This document shows positions 7,742 to 17,281 of a DNA stretch of 64,000 nt, in pieces. The translations under genes were made by a program, and so were the position numbers. The stretch's first letter is position 1. Each line of letters starts with the position of its first letter. Source of the DNA: Sphaerotilus microaerophilus (GTDB lineage: Bacteria > Pseudomonadota > Gammaproteobacteria > Burkholderiales > Burkholderiaceae_C); assembly GCF_023734135.1 (NCBI RefSeq), contig NZ_AP025730.1, positions 3,596,001 to 3,660,000 of the forward strand, in the 5' to 3' direction. The notes under the pieces were generated by a model. The model worked only from the letters and a program-made list of their open reading frames with translations, made no database searches and was not told where the DNA came from.

Positions 7742-10198
7742 GTGCCCACCACCCCGTCCACCGCCAGCCTCCCGCCACCGACGACCCGCAGCACCGCGCT
7801 GCGCCGCCTCGTTGCGCTCATCGCTTCCTCCAGCCTGCTGATCACCCAGACCACCAGCCTGGCCGGCCCACATGACGAAGGCCTGGCGGCGGGGCGTGCC
7901 GCCAACCCGGTCATCCGCGGAGGCATCACCACCCCGAGCGCTTCAGCCGCGGTGCCGGGCTACACCAGCAGCCCGGGTGAGCGCAGCTTCTACCGCCAGC
8001 CCAACCTGGCAACGCAGGGCAACAGCCTTCTGGCAGCCTGCGCCAGCACACCTCAGGACCCGGTCTGCCAGGCCCTGCTGGGAGCCCAGGCCTCGGCCAA
8101 CACCGCCCGCCCGGGCCTGGCGGTGGATGACCCATCCGTCGCGGCTGCGCGAGCGATCAACCGCTCTCCCTCGTCCCAGCTGGGCGATCTGTCGGCCTAC
8201 TACAGCGGCTGCAGCACCAGCGTCACCGCCCTGCCGGCACGCGTCGAGCCACGCAGCTGCCTGCGCTCCGCTGAACCCGGCAGCCTGCGCTGCAGCCGTC
8301 AACTCAGCGTTGCCATCACCCGCAGCAGCAGTTGCACCCCGGGCGACTGGTTCGCCCACGCCGGCTCCGGCTCAGCCGGGCTGGATGCGCAGTGCCTGCC
8401 GGACCGGCCGCTGACGGCACAGCGCTTTCGGGTGACGCAGGGCGGCAGCCCCCTGGCCTTCTTTGATGTGGATCTGACCCGGCCAGCGCCCTTCCCTGCG
8501 CTCGTTGCCGTGCTCGGCAGCAGTCCTTCTGCGCTGGACGGGCAGCCGATCCGTGAAGGGGTCTGGGTGTCCGACTCCGCCTGCAGCGGCCCGGTCTGCA
8601 CCCTGACCGCGCTGATCGCCCCGGAGCGGCGCGAGACCTGCATCGGCGGCAATGAGTCGGTGCTTTCCTGCACCAGCGTCGAACCCTTCCTGCCCACCTA
8701 CTCCGCCTGCCCGGCGGGCACCCAGGGTGGTGACCTCATCCAGGCCATGACCTGTGCGGGAGACAACGGCTGCAGCAACACCGGCCTGGACCCGCAGCGC
8801 TGTTTTGCCCCTTCCTCCGGCTGGACGCCCTACACCGGCTCGGACAGCACAGGCAGCCTGGCAAGCCTGTACTGGACCCCGGCCAGCAGCCGCAGCGTGG
8901 TGGGCTGGGCGGTCAACCCGCTGTTCGGCCCCATCCCCACGCTGCAGCTGTCCTACGAGCCGGCCCGCTCCACGGTGACGGAGACCGACCGCTGGGACGA
9001 TCAATGCCCCAACCTGGCAGCAGGCGGACGCTGCACAGCCTCGGCGACGTCGGCGGAGGTCTGCACCCACGGCCCGGCCACCCAATTGATCGACGGCGCG
9101 CCGGTCACCCGGGACTGCTGGGAGTACAGCCGCAGCCTGACCTGCGCCGGGTGGGTGCCGGCCGACCCCTGTGCCGAACTCGTGGCAGCCGGCTGCACGC
9201 CGCAGGGCTCCAGCTGCCTGCACAGTGATCCGGCCACCGGCGCCTGCCGGATGGTCGAAGAGCGCTTCTCCTGCCCCCGGCCTGCGGAGACGGTGACCAG
9301 CGCCAGCGGCTGCCCGACCCAGACCTTCTGCCTGAACGGCAACTGCTTCGACACCTCAGCCCCGGCCGATGCGGACTTCGCGCGCAGCATCACGATGCTG
9401 GAGGCTGGCCGGCAGGCCGGGGTCTACCTGGACACCGACCGCATGGAGGTGTTCCGAGGCGAAGGCAACCGCTGCCGCGATCGCCTTTTCACGAACTGCT
9501 GCAGCGCAGACACCCGCGGCGGCTCGATGCACAACCTGGCGGTGCTGGGCATGGGATCCCGGCTGGTCTACGACCTGCTGATGAACCCCGGCAACCAGCG
9601 CTTTGTGCAGCAGGGCCTGCAGGCGTTGCTGATGGGCCAGGGGTTTGTGGGCAGTTTCAGCAGCTATGGCATCACGGTGGCGGTCAACGGGGCAGCCCTG
9701 CCGGCCGGCTCGGTGGCGCTGTACTCCGGCGAGAGCGTGGTGGTTGCCTTCGATCCCTGGACGCTGGCGGTGGCAGCGGTGTTCTACGCCGCGCTGTCGC
9801 TGACCTCCTGCAACGAGGACGAAGCCCGTCTGGCGATGAAGGAAGGCGCCGGGCTCTGCCACAGCGTGGGCGACTGGTGCTCCACCTGCCTGAGGGTGCT
9901 GGGCAGCTGTGTGTCCTGCACCGAACGGACCACCTCCAAGTGCTGCTTCAACTCCAGGCTGGCCCGCATCATCAACGAGCAGGGCCGCCAGCAGCTCGGC
10001 AAGGGCTGGGGCAATGAACGCTCGCCCGACTGTTCGGGTTTCACGGTGGCGCAGCTGCAGGCGCTGGACTTTGCCGCCATGGACCTGTCGGAGTTCTACG
10101 CCTCCCTGGTGCCCACGCTGCCGGACGCCGCCGCCCTGCAGAGCCGGGTGGGCAGGCGGGCGCCCAGCTGCTACTACGGACAGGGGAGTTGCCCATGA
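7742..10198 (+). CDS. traN: Conjugal transfer mating-pair stabilisation protein TraN
   Basis: This 818-residue exported, very Cys-rich protein matches TraN of F-type (MPF-F) conjugation systems, an outer-membrane protein that stabilises donor-recipient contact. The signal peptide is near residues 18-42 (LRRLVALIASSSLLITQ). Paired cysteines occur throughout, for example SCNEDE and SCVSCTERTTSKCCF near the C-terminus. No ATG lies near the N-terminus; the GTG at 7742 is the best in-frame start, although the purine stretch before it is very close. It heads the group traN-x-traF-traH-traG, in the order seen in the distal part of F/SXT-like transfer regions. Confidence 0.9.
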   Translation: MPTTPSTASLPPPTTRSTALRRLVALIASSSLLITQTTSLAGPHDEGLAAGRAANPVIRGGITTPSASAAVPGYTSSPGERSFYRQPNLATQGNSLLAACASTPQDPVCQALLGAQASANTARPGLAVDDPSVAAARAINRSPSSQLGDLSAYYSGCSTSVTALPARVEPRSCLRSAEPGSLRCSRQLSVAITRSSSCTPGDWFAHAGSGSAGLDAQCLPDRPLTAQRFRVTQGGSPLAFFDVDLTRPAPFPALVAVLGSSPSALDGQPIREGVWVSDSACSGPVCTLTALIAPERRETCIGGNESVLSCTSVEPFLPTYSACPAGTQGGDLIQAMTCAGDNGCSNTGLDPQRCFAPSSGWTPYTGSDSTGSLASLYWTPASSRSVVGWAVNPLFGPIPTLQLSYEPARSTVTETDRWDDQCPNLAAGGRCTASATSAEVCTHGPATQLIDGAPVTRDCWEYSRSLTCAGWVPADPCAELVAAGCTPQGSSCLHSDPATGACRMVEERFSCPRPAETVTSASGCPTQTFCLNGNCFDTSAPADADFARSITMLEAGRQAGVYLDTDRMEVFRGEGNRCRDRLFTNCCSADTRGGSMHNLAVLGMGSRLVYDLLMNPGNQRFVQQGLQALLMGQGFVGSFSSYGITVAVNGAALPAGSVALYSGESVVVAFDPWTLAVAAVFYAALSLTSCNEDEARLAMKEGAGLCHSVGDWCSTCLRVLGSCVSCTERTTSKCCFNSRLARIINEQGRQQLGKGWGNERSPDCSGFTVAQLQALDFAAMDLSEFYASLVPTLPDAAALQSRVGRRAPSCYYGQGSCP

Positions 10199-10572
10199 AG
10201 CCGGTGTCTCCCCTGCTGGGATTGGGTCTCCTGTTGGCCGCAGGACCGACTCCCGCCGCCGGCAGCCGGCTGGCCGTGGAGGATGCGCGGCCGCTGATGC
10301 TGCGGGCCCTCGATGCGGCCGATGGGCGCGCCCAGGGTGTGCTGGTGGGCGACTCTGCGCGCAGCCTCGCCCAGCACTTCCAGACCTCGGCACCGGTCCT
10401 GGTCGATGTGGTCACGCTGCGCCACTTCTCGCAGCCGGGCTGCCGACGCCTGCAGGTCACCTTCCGGCAAGAAGGGGTGCGCCTGACGGGAGCCGACCTC
10501 GCGGGGCCGCGGTCGCTGGCCTTCGGCATCAACTTCTGCCGCGACGGGCAGCCGCCCCGGTCGCTGGAGTGA
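10195..10572 (+). CDS. Small exported protein between traN and traF
   Basis: This 125-residue protein has a clear signal peptide (PLLGLGLLLAAGPTPAAG) and two later cysteines, in QPGCRRLQV and GINFCRDG, that could form one disulfide in the periplasm. The ATG at 10195 overlaps the traN stop as ATGA and has GGGGAG about 7 nt upstream; the TTG at 10189 is less likely. I do not recognise the family by name. Position in the transfer operon and export suggest a periplasmic accessory of the mating apparatus, possibly a TraF/DsbC-type substrate. Confidence 0.75.
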   Translation: MKPVSPLLGLGLLLAAGPTPAAGSRLAVEDARPLMLRALDAADGRAQGVLVGDSARSLAQHFQTSAPVLVDVVTLRHFSQPGCRRLQVTFRQEGVRLTGADLAGPRSLAFGINFCRDGQPPRSLE

Positions 10573-10578
10573 GACGCC

Positions 10579-11511
10579 ATGTCGGGTGTGCCCGCCCTGG
10601 AATCCCTGCTGGTCATTGCATTGGCGACCTGCGCCCTGCCCTGTCAGGCTCAGGGCAGCGGCTACTGGACCGATGCCTGGCGCGGCTGGCACTTCTACGA
10701 ACTGCCGGAAGAGCCGGAAGGGCCGGCACCGCGCCCTGTGGCCCGTCCAGCCTCCGCTGCCACGGCTTCTGCTGTGCCGGATCGAGCGTCTGTCACCCGC
10801 CCACCCCGGGCACCGGAGCTGCTGGAGTTCGAGCGCCTGCAGAAGGCGCTGGAGGAGCTCCGCCAGATCGCCATCGTTCAGCCCAGTGAGGCCAACGTGC
10901 GCCGCTACATGGCACTGGAATCGCAGGTGGTGGCACGGGCCTCGGCCTTTGCGGACGTGGCCCGGCGGGTGGCCTGGATGCAGCCGGAGCTGGACCCCAG
11001 CCTGCAGGGCCGGCCGGTGAACGCCCTGGCGCTGGAGGTCTACGACCAGCAGCAGGCCCAGTCGCGCAGCCGGGCGGTGGCGGCACTGGGGCGCGACCAT
11101 GTGCTGCTGTTCTTCTTCCGCAGCGACTGTCCCTACTGCCATGCGATGGCGCCGGTGCTGGCGGCGTTTGCTCAGCAGCATGGGCTGCGGGTGGAAGCCG
11201 TGACGGTGGATGGCGGCTCGCTGCCGCAGTACCCGCAGCCACGGCAGGACAACGGCATCGCCCGGGCGTTGCAGGTCAGCCAGGTGCCGGCGCTGTACCT
11301 GGCGCAGCCGGGGGCAGGGCGCATCACGCCGATCGGCTTCGGGGTGCTGTCGCAGGCGCAGCTGCTGGAGCGCCTGGGCAGCCTGGCCGAAGGCGCGCCA
11401 GGTGGTGCAGCGGGTGGTGTGGTGGGAGTTGCGGCAGGAAGCACGGCACTTCGCAACGATCTGACCACCACCGCGGCCCTGCCCGGCCCAACCTGGGGAA
11501 TCAAGCCATGA
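10579..11511 (+). CDS. traF: Conjugal transfer protein TraF (thioredoxin-like)
   Basis: This 310-residue periplasmic thioredoxin-fold protein belongs to the TraF/TrbB family of F-type conjugation. The N-terminal signal peptide (LLVIALATCALPCQAQ) is followed by a spacer with GYWTDAWRGWHFYELPEEPE. The thioredoxin domain covers about residues 165-275, with the active-site motif CPYC inside FFRSDCPYCHAMAPV. Family members help fold disulfide-rich transfer proteins, which fits the neighbouring Cys-rich TraN. The CPYC motif suggests it may be redox-active, unlike F-plasmid TraF. It overlaps traH by 4 nt. Confidence 0.92.
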   Translation: MSGVPALESLLVIALATCALPCQAQGSGYWTDAWRGWHFYELPEEPEGPAPRPVARPASAATASAVPDRASVTRPPRAPELLEFERLQKALEELRQIAIVQPSEANVRRYMALESQVVARASAFADVARRVAWMQPELDPSLQGRPVNALALEVYDQQQAQSRSRAVAALGRDHVLLFFFRSDCPYCHAMAPVLAAFAQQHGLRVEAVTVDGGSLPQYPQPRQDNGIARALQVSQVPALYLAQPGAGRITPIGFGVLSQAQLLERLGSLAEGAPGGAAGGVVGVAAGSTALRNDLTTTAALPGPTWGIKP

Positions 11512-12953
11512 TCGACCTGTCCGTGTTGCGTCGTCGCACGGGGTGCGCACTGATCGCTTTGAGCTTGGCGCTGCCGCATCCACTGGCCCTTGCGGGGGAT
11601 CTCAACAGCGAGGTGGACACGATGTTCCGCCAGCTCGGGGCGGTGGGCAACGTCACGGCACCGGGTGCCTTCCGCGGCCAGGCCTTCAACACCTACACCG
11701 GCGGCAGCTTCTTCATGCGCACGCCCAACAAGGTCTACCAGTTGGCGGCCGTGCAGTTTCCAAGTGCCAAGGGCGGTTGTGGCGGCATCGACGTGTTTGC
11801 AGGCTCGTTTTCTCACCTGTCGGCCGACGAGTTCAAGAACATGCTGCGCAACATCACCGCGGCCTTGCCGGGCATTGCGTTTCAGCTGGCGCTGGAGTCG
11901 GTGTCGCCCATGCTGGGCGGCCTGACGAAGTGGGCCAAGGGGCTGGAGACCTGGATCAACAACGCACGCATCAGCTCCTGCGAAGCCGCCAAGGCCCTGG
12001 TCAGCTCGGCGGCGGACGCCACCGGGTTCAGCTCGCAGGAGACCTGCGCGGACCTGGCCATCGAGATGGGGCTGGAGAGCGACCGGGATGGCGCGCGGCG
12101 GCGCTGCGCCGCGGACCGCCCGAGCATCCTGGCCTCGGCCCGGCGCTCGTCGGACCCGAACCTGCGCAACCGCGCGCCCTTTGTCGGCAACCTGACCTGG
12201 AAGGCGCTGCAGTACGCCAGCAACCAGCTCGACGATGCGGAGCGTGAGCTGATCATGAGCCTGGTGGGCACCGTGATCTTCCATCCGGAGGAGGCCGCCC
12301 GGGATCCGGAGCCGATCGCGCCCACGCTGACCTCGATCAGCCAGTTGCTGTATGGCCAGGGTGACAGCTCCGGCTCCGGGGTGTCGCAGCACCTGCTGCG
12401 CTGCAACAACTACAGCGACTGCGATGTGGTCACGCTGGACACCACCTACAGCCACACGCCTTTCACGGTGAAGGTGGAGACGCTGATGCGCTCCATCGCA
12501 GACAAGATCGCCACGCGCACGGCCATCCCGAACAACTCCGCCGAGCTGGGCTTCGTGAACCAGACCACCGAGCCCGTCTACAAGATGTTGTCGGTGGGTT
12601 CGTCGATCCCCGGATCGGGCCTGGCGGACAGCCTGATCGCGCAATACCGCGACCTGATCGCCGCGGACTACGCCTATGTGTTCCTGGAGCGCAACCTGCG
12701 CCTGGGGATGGCAGCGTTGGACAAGGATTTTTTGCTGCAGCAGGGCCAGCGTGAGCGCGCCCAGCAGATCCGCCAGCGCAGCCAGGCCATGCTGCTGCAG
12801 CTGTCGCAGGAGAAGAACCTGCTGTACCAGAAGGTGGGCTCCTACCGCGCGGTGGCCAGCCACCTGGAGCAGCTGGAGCGGCAACTGCGATCGAGCATGC
12901 CGCAGCATGTGATGGACCTGCTCGGGCACCGCGCCGCGCTGATGTCTCGCTGA
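11508..12953 (+). CDS. traH: Conjugal transfer pilus assembly protein TraH
   Basis: This 481-residue protein belongs to the TraH family, a periplasmic/outer-membrane component of F-type mating-pair formation needed for pilus assembly. It has a signal peptide ending near PLALAGDLN, then the family's N-terminal signature with GAFRGQAFNTYTGGSFF and KGGCGGIDVFAGSFSHLS. C-terminal helices near residues 390-470 are probably coiled coil (QRERAQQIRQRSQAMLLQL). The start overlaps the traF stop as ATGA. Length matches F and SXT homologues of about 450-480 residues. Confidence 0.94.
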   Translation: MIDLSVLRRRTGCALIALSLALPHPLALAGDLNSEVDTMFRQLGAVGNVTAPGAFRGQAFNTYTGGSFFMRTPNKVYQLAAVQFPSAKGGCGGIDVFAGSFSHLSADEFKNMLRNITAALPGIAFQLALESVSPMLGGLTKWAKGLETWINNARISSCEAAKALVSSAADATGFSSQETCADLAIEMGLESDRDGARRRCAADRPSILASARRSSDPNLRNRAPFVGNLTWKALQYASNQLDDAERELIMSLVGTVIFHPEEAARDPEPIAPTLTSISQLLYGQGDSSGSGVSQHLLRCNNYSDCDVVTLDTTYSHTPFTVKVETLMRSIADKIATRTAIPNNSAELGFVNQTTEPVYKMLSVGSSIPGSGLADSLIAQYRDLIAADYAYVFLERNLRLGMAALDKDFLLQQGQRERAQQIRQRSQAMLLQLSQEKNLLYQKVGSYRAVASHLEQLERQLRSSMPQHVMDLLGHRAALMSR

Positions 12954-12974
12954 GATTCTGCGAGGTGGGTGGTC

Positions 12975-15728
12975 ATGTGGGAGATCTACGCCTACCAGAA
13001 CGCCGACAGCCTGTTCGGTGTGTTCAACGCGGCAGCGACCATCCATGCCTCGGGGGACTACGCTGCAGCCCTGGCGGCAGTGGCCTTCTGCGGCTTCCTG
13101 GCAGCGTTGCTGGCCTATGCCTTTGCACCGGAGAAGCTGCAGGGCTGGAAGTGGCTGGCCACGGTGGTGCTGGTCTACGGGGTGCTGGTGCTGCCCCGGG
13201 TGACGCTGGGCATCGTGGACCGCACCGGTGGCAGTGCCGTCAAGGTGGTGGACAACGTGCCCTTCGGGGTGGCCGCACTGGGCAGCCTGACCAGCACGAT
13301 CGGCCACACCCTCACCGGCCTGTTCGAGACGGCGTTTCAGGTGATCCCGGGCACGGGGGCATTGCCAGCGGAGCTGAGCTACGAACGCCACGGTCTGATG
13401 TTCGGGAACCGGCTGATCCGCGAGGCCGGCACGCTGGTGTTCCAGGATCCGAACTTCCGCACCGACCTGATCCAGTTCATCCACAACTGCACCAGCTACG
13501 ACCTGCTGGACGGCACCCTTGACCCGGCCGCCTTCAGCGGGTCGGGCGATGTCTGGGCGCTCATGTCCACGCCCAACCCGGCACGGTTCACGACGCTGAG
13601 CAGCGGCGCAGCCTCTGTGGTGACCTGCACCGATGCCTACGCGAATCTGAACGCCCGGCTGCCGGTGCAGGTGGGCCGGCTGCAGGCGGGGCTGGCCTTG
13701 ACGCTGCACCCCACCCTGCCGGCCAGCGCAGCCGCTGCGGTGATTGCCGCTCAGGTGCAGCAGGCCTATCTGAAGAATGGTATTGCCGATGCCGCGCAGA
13801 CCGCGGCCGACCTGATCCGGCAGAACGCGCTGCTCAATGCCATCGAGGACACCGGTCAGATGGTGGGCCAGAAGATCAACGATCCGGCCGCGATGGCCCT
13901 GGCGGTGGGTCGGGCGCAGGCCACCGCGCAGCAGAACGCGGCCTGGATCAACCAGGGCAAGCTGGCCGAGCAGGCGCTGCCGGTGCTTCGCAATGTGGTG
14001 GAGGCGCTGAGTTTTGCGCTGTTTCCTCTGCTGGTGCTGATGCTGCTGCTGTCCAGCGGGCGGGAGTCAGTGCTGCTGTTCAAGGGCTACGCGCTGGTGA
14101 TGGTGTGGATCCAGCTGTGGCCGCCGCTGTTTGCGGTGCTGAACTACATGGCGTCGGTCTACGCGGCGCAGGATCTGGCCGCCGCGGCCGATCTGGGCTC
14201 CGGGGCTCGGACCCTGTCGTTGCGCACGGCGTCGACCATCTACAACCGAGCCATCTCCGGCGAAGCGGTGGTGGGCCACCTGGCGCTGGCGGTGCCGCTG
14301 CTGGCCTGGGCGTTGGTGAAGCGGCTGGAGGGCATGGGCAGCACTTTGGTGGGAGGCCTCGGGGCCCTGCAAGGCACGCTGTCGGCGGCCACTGGCGGCG
14401 CGGCAGCGGGCAACCTGGGACTGGGCAATGTGACGATGGACCAGGCCCAGCTGGCCCCCAACCGCAGTTCGGCCTTCATGAGCCATTTGCAGGACGATCG
14501 CAGCGGCAACACGTTCTCGGCGAATACGCTGACCGGGCGAAGCGCGGTGAGCCTGCTGCGCAACCAGGGCTTTGCGTCGCGGGTGGTGTCGATGCGGGTG
14601 TCCGCGCAGGAGGTCAGTGAGGCCAGCCGACAGGCCGATGCGGCGCAAGCCGAGGCCACGTCACTGAACCGGGAGCGGTCGGCGGCTTTGACGGAAGCCT
14701 TCTCGCGCGGGGTGAATCAGTTGAAGTCGACCGGACAGAGCACTGCGTCGAGTTCCAGCCGCTTCGAGCAGCTCGGCAGCACGCTGAATCGGCTGGATCA
14801 GATCAGCCGCTCGGTGTCGGAGCGCACGGGGGTGTCTCAATCGCAGGTGGCTCAGATTGCCTTTGGTGCCCGGGCGGCGTTGGGGCTGTCGATCCTGGGC
14901 AGCGGTGGCAAGCTGCAGACGGATGCGGGCAAGCGCTACCAGGCCGCGCTCAGCAGCGATGAGCAGAAGGTGCTGGGGGCGATGAGCAGTGAGCAATTGG
15001 CGGAGTTCCGGCAGTTCGGCGAACGCATGTCGCGCGACCGCAGCCTGGTGGAGTTGATGAGCGCCGACAGCCGGGAAGGCCGGGAGCTGGCCTCCCGGCT
15101 GGCCAGCACCACCTCCCAGGCCGAGAAGGCGGAGTCCAGCTACACCGAGCGGCGACAGCGGGCCGAGCGGCTGTCCAGCGCCCACGAGCGCGGTGAGTCG
15201 ATCTCGATCGACATCGCGCAGGACCCGCACAACCTGGCGATGTTCCTGCGCTACGCCGAGGCCTACGGCGGCAGCAGCGCCTCCGCTCAGGCGCTGATGG
15301 ACGCGGAATTGGCGCGCAGGGGGCTGCCGCCGAATCGGCAGGGGTTGGAAGGGGCGGCCTTGCCGAGTTCGTTCGAGGAGTGGCGAGCAGGAGCGGGACG
15401 GACCGGCCCGGCGTCAGAGGCCGGGGGTGTGGTCGAACGGGCCAGGGTGTCAAACGACGCAGAGGTGGCCGGCAGGTCTTGGGTGACACCGGCCGTGCCG
15501 GGTGCACAGGCGGCCCAGGTCAAGGAAGGCCGTGCAGAATTTGACAGGCGCGCCGTAGCACTGAAGGAGCAGGTGGCCGGGAAGGTGTTGTCCGCCTCCG
15601 CGGTCACGGAACCGAAGGACAAGTCGCTCCTCGGTCAGGTCAGGCAGCAGGTGGCTGAGGATGCCAGTGCGTCGGCCAGGGAGGTGGGGGATGTGGCAGC
15701 AAAGGTGTGGCGGAACCTGCGAAGGTGA
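12975..15728 (+). CDS. traG: Conjugal transfer protein TraG (mating-pair stabilisation)
   Basis: This 917-residue inner-membrane protein has the TraG N-terminal domain of F-type systems, which is involved in pilus assembly and mating-pair stabilisation. Hydrophobic segments occur at about residues 25-55, 60-80, 340-360 and 365-395, with a further one near 430. The C-terminal half is hydrophilic, Ser/Ala/Gln-rich and probably coiled coil. The ATG at 12975 has GAGGTGGG about 7 nt upstream and is preferred over the GTG at 12969. It is the last transfer gene and converges on the integrase, so it ends the transfer operon. The upstream parts (traL/E/K/B/V/C/W/U) are not in the window. Confidence 0.92.
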   Translation: MWEIYAYQNADSLFGVFNAAATIHASGDYAAALAAVAFCGFLAALLAYAFAPEKLQGWKWLATVVLVYGVLVLPRVTLGIVDRTGGSAVKVVDNVPFGVAALGSLTSTIGHTLTGLFETAFQVIPGTGALPAELSYERHGLMFGNRLIREAGTLVFQDPNFRTDLIQFIHNCTSYDLLDGTLDPAAFSGSGDVWALMSTPNPARFTTLSSGAASVVTCTDAYANLNARLPVQVGRLQAGLALTLHPTLPASAAAAVIAAQVQQAYLKNGIADAAQTAADLIRQNALLNAIEDTGQMVGQKINDPAAMALAVGRAQATAQQNAAWINQGKLAEQALPVLRNVVEALSFALFPLLVLMLLLSSGRESVLLFKGYALVMVWIQLWPPLFAVLNYMASVYAAQDLAAAADLGSGARTLSLRTASTIYNRAISGEAVVGHLALAVPLLAWALVKRLEGMGSTLVGGLGALQGTLSAATGGAAAGNLGLGNVTMDQAQLAPNRSSAFMSHLQDDRSGNTFSANTLTGRSAVSLLRNQGFASRVVSMRVSAQEVSEASRQADAAQAEATSLNRERSAALTEAFSRGVNQLKSTGQSTASSSSRFEQLGSTLNRLDQISRSVSERTGVSQSQVAQIAFGARAALGLSILGSGGKLQTDAGKRYQAALSSDEQKVLGAMSSEQLAEFRQFGERMSRDRSLVELMSADSREGRELASRLASTTSQAEKAESSYTERRQRAERLSSAHERGESISIDIAQDPHNLAMFLRYAEAYGGSSASAQALMDAELARRGLPPNRQGLEGAALPSSFEEWRAGAGRTGPASEAGGVVERARVSNDAEVAGRSWVTPAVPGAQAAQVKEGRAEFDRRAVALKEQVAGKVLSASAVTEPKDKSLLGQVRQQVAEDASASAREVGDVAAKVWRNLRR

Positions 15729-15736
15729 TGACCGTA

Positions 15737-15773
15737 GACGTACCTGCATCGTCCCAAGAGCGGGCAGGTCGTC
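15737..15773. terminator. Hairpin between convergent traG and integrase genes
   Basis: A stem of GACG-ACCTGC pairing with GCAGGT-CGTC (one bulged T, loop of about 16 nt) lies in the 49-nt gap where traG and the integrase converge. There is no T run, so intrinsic termination is uncertain. It may instead slow polymerase in both directions. Confidence 0.3.
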
Positions 15774-15777
15774 TCGG

Positions 15778-17109
15778 TCAGTGCTCCCGGAGACTGCCTG
15801 GGTCTCGCGCAGGCGGGCGGCGCCCGGTGGCGAGAGATATTCCCTGCACCTCCGCCGTTCGATAGGCCAGCAGGCTTTCGATCGGCGGTGTCCTGACGTC
15901 ACTGACCTTCAGTTCATCCAGATAGTCCGCCCAGGCGACCATCATGCGGCGGCGTTGAGCCACGAATTCGGCGCGATCGTAGGCGGCCCCCAAGGGGCCA
16001 GACTTCCCATGGGCGAGCTGGGCTTCAATGACGTCTGCAGCGATGTCGAGTCGCTCTACCATCGCGGTGCGCGCCATCGCCCTGAACCCGTGGGGTGTCA
16101 TGGTCTCGTTGTCGAACCCCAATCGGCGCAACGCCAGCCGCACCGTGTTCTCGCTCATCGGCCGCTTCGACGAAGTCAACGCAGGGAAGACAAAGTTTCC
16201 ATGCCCCGTCAGTGCATGAAGGTCGCGCAAGGCGGCAACCGCCTGCGGGGCCAGCGGTACCAAGTGTGGGCGGCCGTTCATCTTCTGTTGACGCGTTCGC
16301 TTCATCTTGGACGACGGGATTGTCCACAGGCCGGCATCCAGATCGACCTCCGACCATTCCATTTGGCGCATGTTGCCTGGCCGCTGGAAGACGAGCGCTG
16401 ACAGATACAGGGCGGTGCGAGTGATTGGGTGACCATGGTAGGCCTCGATGGCTCTCATCAGGTCAGCAATCTGATCCGGTTCAAGGATGGCTGACACGTG
16501 CCGGGTCATCACGGGTCGCAGTGCCCCTCTCAGATCTGCCGCGGCGTTTCGATCGCACCGCCCGAGCGACACGCCATATCGAAGCACCTGCCCGCAGGCT
16601 TCCAGCAAGGAATGCTGCAACTCCCGCACGCCGCGGGCCTCCACCCTGCGCAGGCACTGCAGGAGGACCGGCGGGGTGATCTGCGGCATCGGAAGCCTCC
16701 CAAGCCAGGGAAAGATGTCCTTCTCCAGTCGCTCAAGCCAACGCTTGGCGTAGTGGTCGCTCCATCCGACTTTCTTGACGGAGTGGAATTCTCTGGCAGT
16801 GGATTCGAAGCTCTCGTCCCGGTTGCGGCTCTCGGTCAATCGGGCGATCTGGCGCTCGACGACGGGGTCGGTGCCTGCTTGCTGCTGCTTGCGCGCGTCA
16901 TCGCGAGCGGCCCGCGCATCCTTGAGGCTCACCTCCGGGTAGCTGCCCAAGGAAAGGCGCTTTTCTTTGCCGTCGAAGTAGTACTTCCAGAACCAGCGTC
17001 TGGAGCCGGCACCCGCCACCTCGAGGTAGAGGCCGCCACTATCGGTCAAGCGTACGCGGGACTTGCCCTCCGGGCAGATGGCGCACTTGCATTGCTTGTC
17101 GTTGAGCAT
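15778..17109 (-). CDS. P4-type tyrosine recombinase/integrase of the element
   Basis: This 443-residue integrase has an N-terminal DUF4102-like arm-binding domain (about 1-90, with DSGGLYLEVAGAGSRRWFW), a core-binding helical domain (about 100-200) and a C-terminal catalytic domain. Visible catalytic residues are R243 in FQRPGNMR, K268 in SSKMKR, H340 and R343 in TPHGFR, H367 in LAHGKSG and nucleophile Y377 in AAYDRAEF. It has Asn (N246) where the family often has Glu in RxGE. It starts 173 nt from the 3' end of tRNA-His and reads away from the tRNA, the usual layout for an element inserted into a tRNA 3' end. The start codon overlaps one copy of a repeated TAGGGGAACA motif. Confidence 0.95.
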   Translation of the reverse strand: MLNDKQCKCAICPEGKSRVRLTDSGGLYLEVAGAGSRRWFWKYYFDGKEKRLSLGSYPEVSLKDARAARDDARKQQQAGTDPVVERQIARLTESRNRDESFESTAREFHSVKKVGWSDHYAKRWLERLEKDIFPWLGRLPMPQITPPVLLQCLRRVEARGVRELQHSLLEACGQVLRYGVSLGRCDRNAAADLRGALRPVMTRHVSAILEPDQIADLMRAIEAYHGHPITRTALYLSALVFQRPGNMRQMEWSEVDLDAGLWTIPSSKMKRTRQQKMNGRPHLVPLAPQAVAALRDLHALTGHGNFVFPALTSSKRPMSENTVRLALRRLGFDNETMTPHGFRAMARTAMVERLDIAADVIEAQLAHGKSGPLGAAYDRAEFVAQRRRMMVAWADYLDELKVSDVRTPPIESLLAYRTAEVQGISLATGRRPPARDPGSLREH

Positions 17110-17170
17110 AGGGGAACAAAATCTCGAATGGCATGAAATACACCATTTGTTCCCCTACATGTTCCCCTAC
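17109..17170. repeat. Iterated TAGGGGAACA motifs upstream of the integrase
   Basis: Three copies are visible. One at 17109-17120 (TAGGGGAACAAA) overlaps the integrase start. Its perfect 12-bp inverted copy is at 17146-17157. A third partial copy (TGTTCCCCTAC) is at 17160-17170 in the same orientation as the second. They are candidate arm-type integrase or excisionase sites and could let the integrase control its own expression. Confidence 0.6.
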
Positions 17171-17249
17171 CTGCGTCGCGACGTCGCTTGCCGACATCGG
17201 ACCTCCTGACTCAAACAACTGCGCAAGTCGTTGATTTATCAGGAGTTTT

Positions 17250-17266
17250 GGGTCTTCACGAGACCC
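17250..17266. repeat. Short inverted repeat beside tRNA-His
   Basis: GGGTCT and AGACCC form a perfect 6-bp stem with a 5-nt loop, 16 nt beyond the tRNA-His 3' end on the element side. No T run follows it in the direction of tRNA transcription. It could be a processing or termination structure or part of the attachment region. Confidence 0.35.
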
Positions 17267-17281
17267 TGTGAAATGCAGGAA

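Noticed and set aside
11172..13709. 845-residue open frame on the minus strand across traF, traH and traG
   Set aside because: It is Gln/Arg/His-rich with no domain, opposite well-supported transfer genes.
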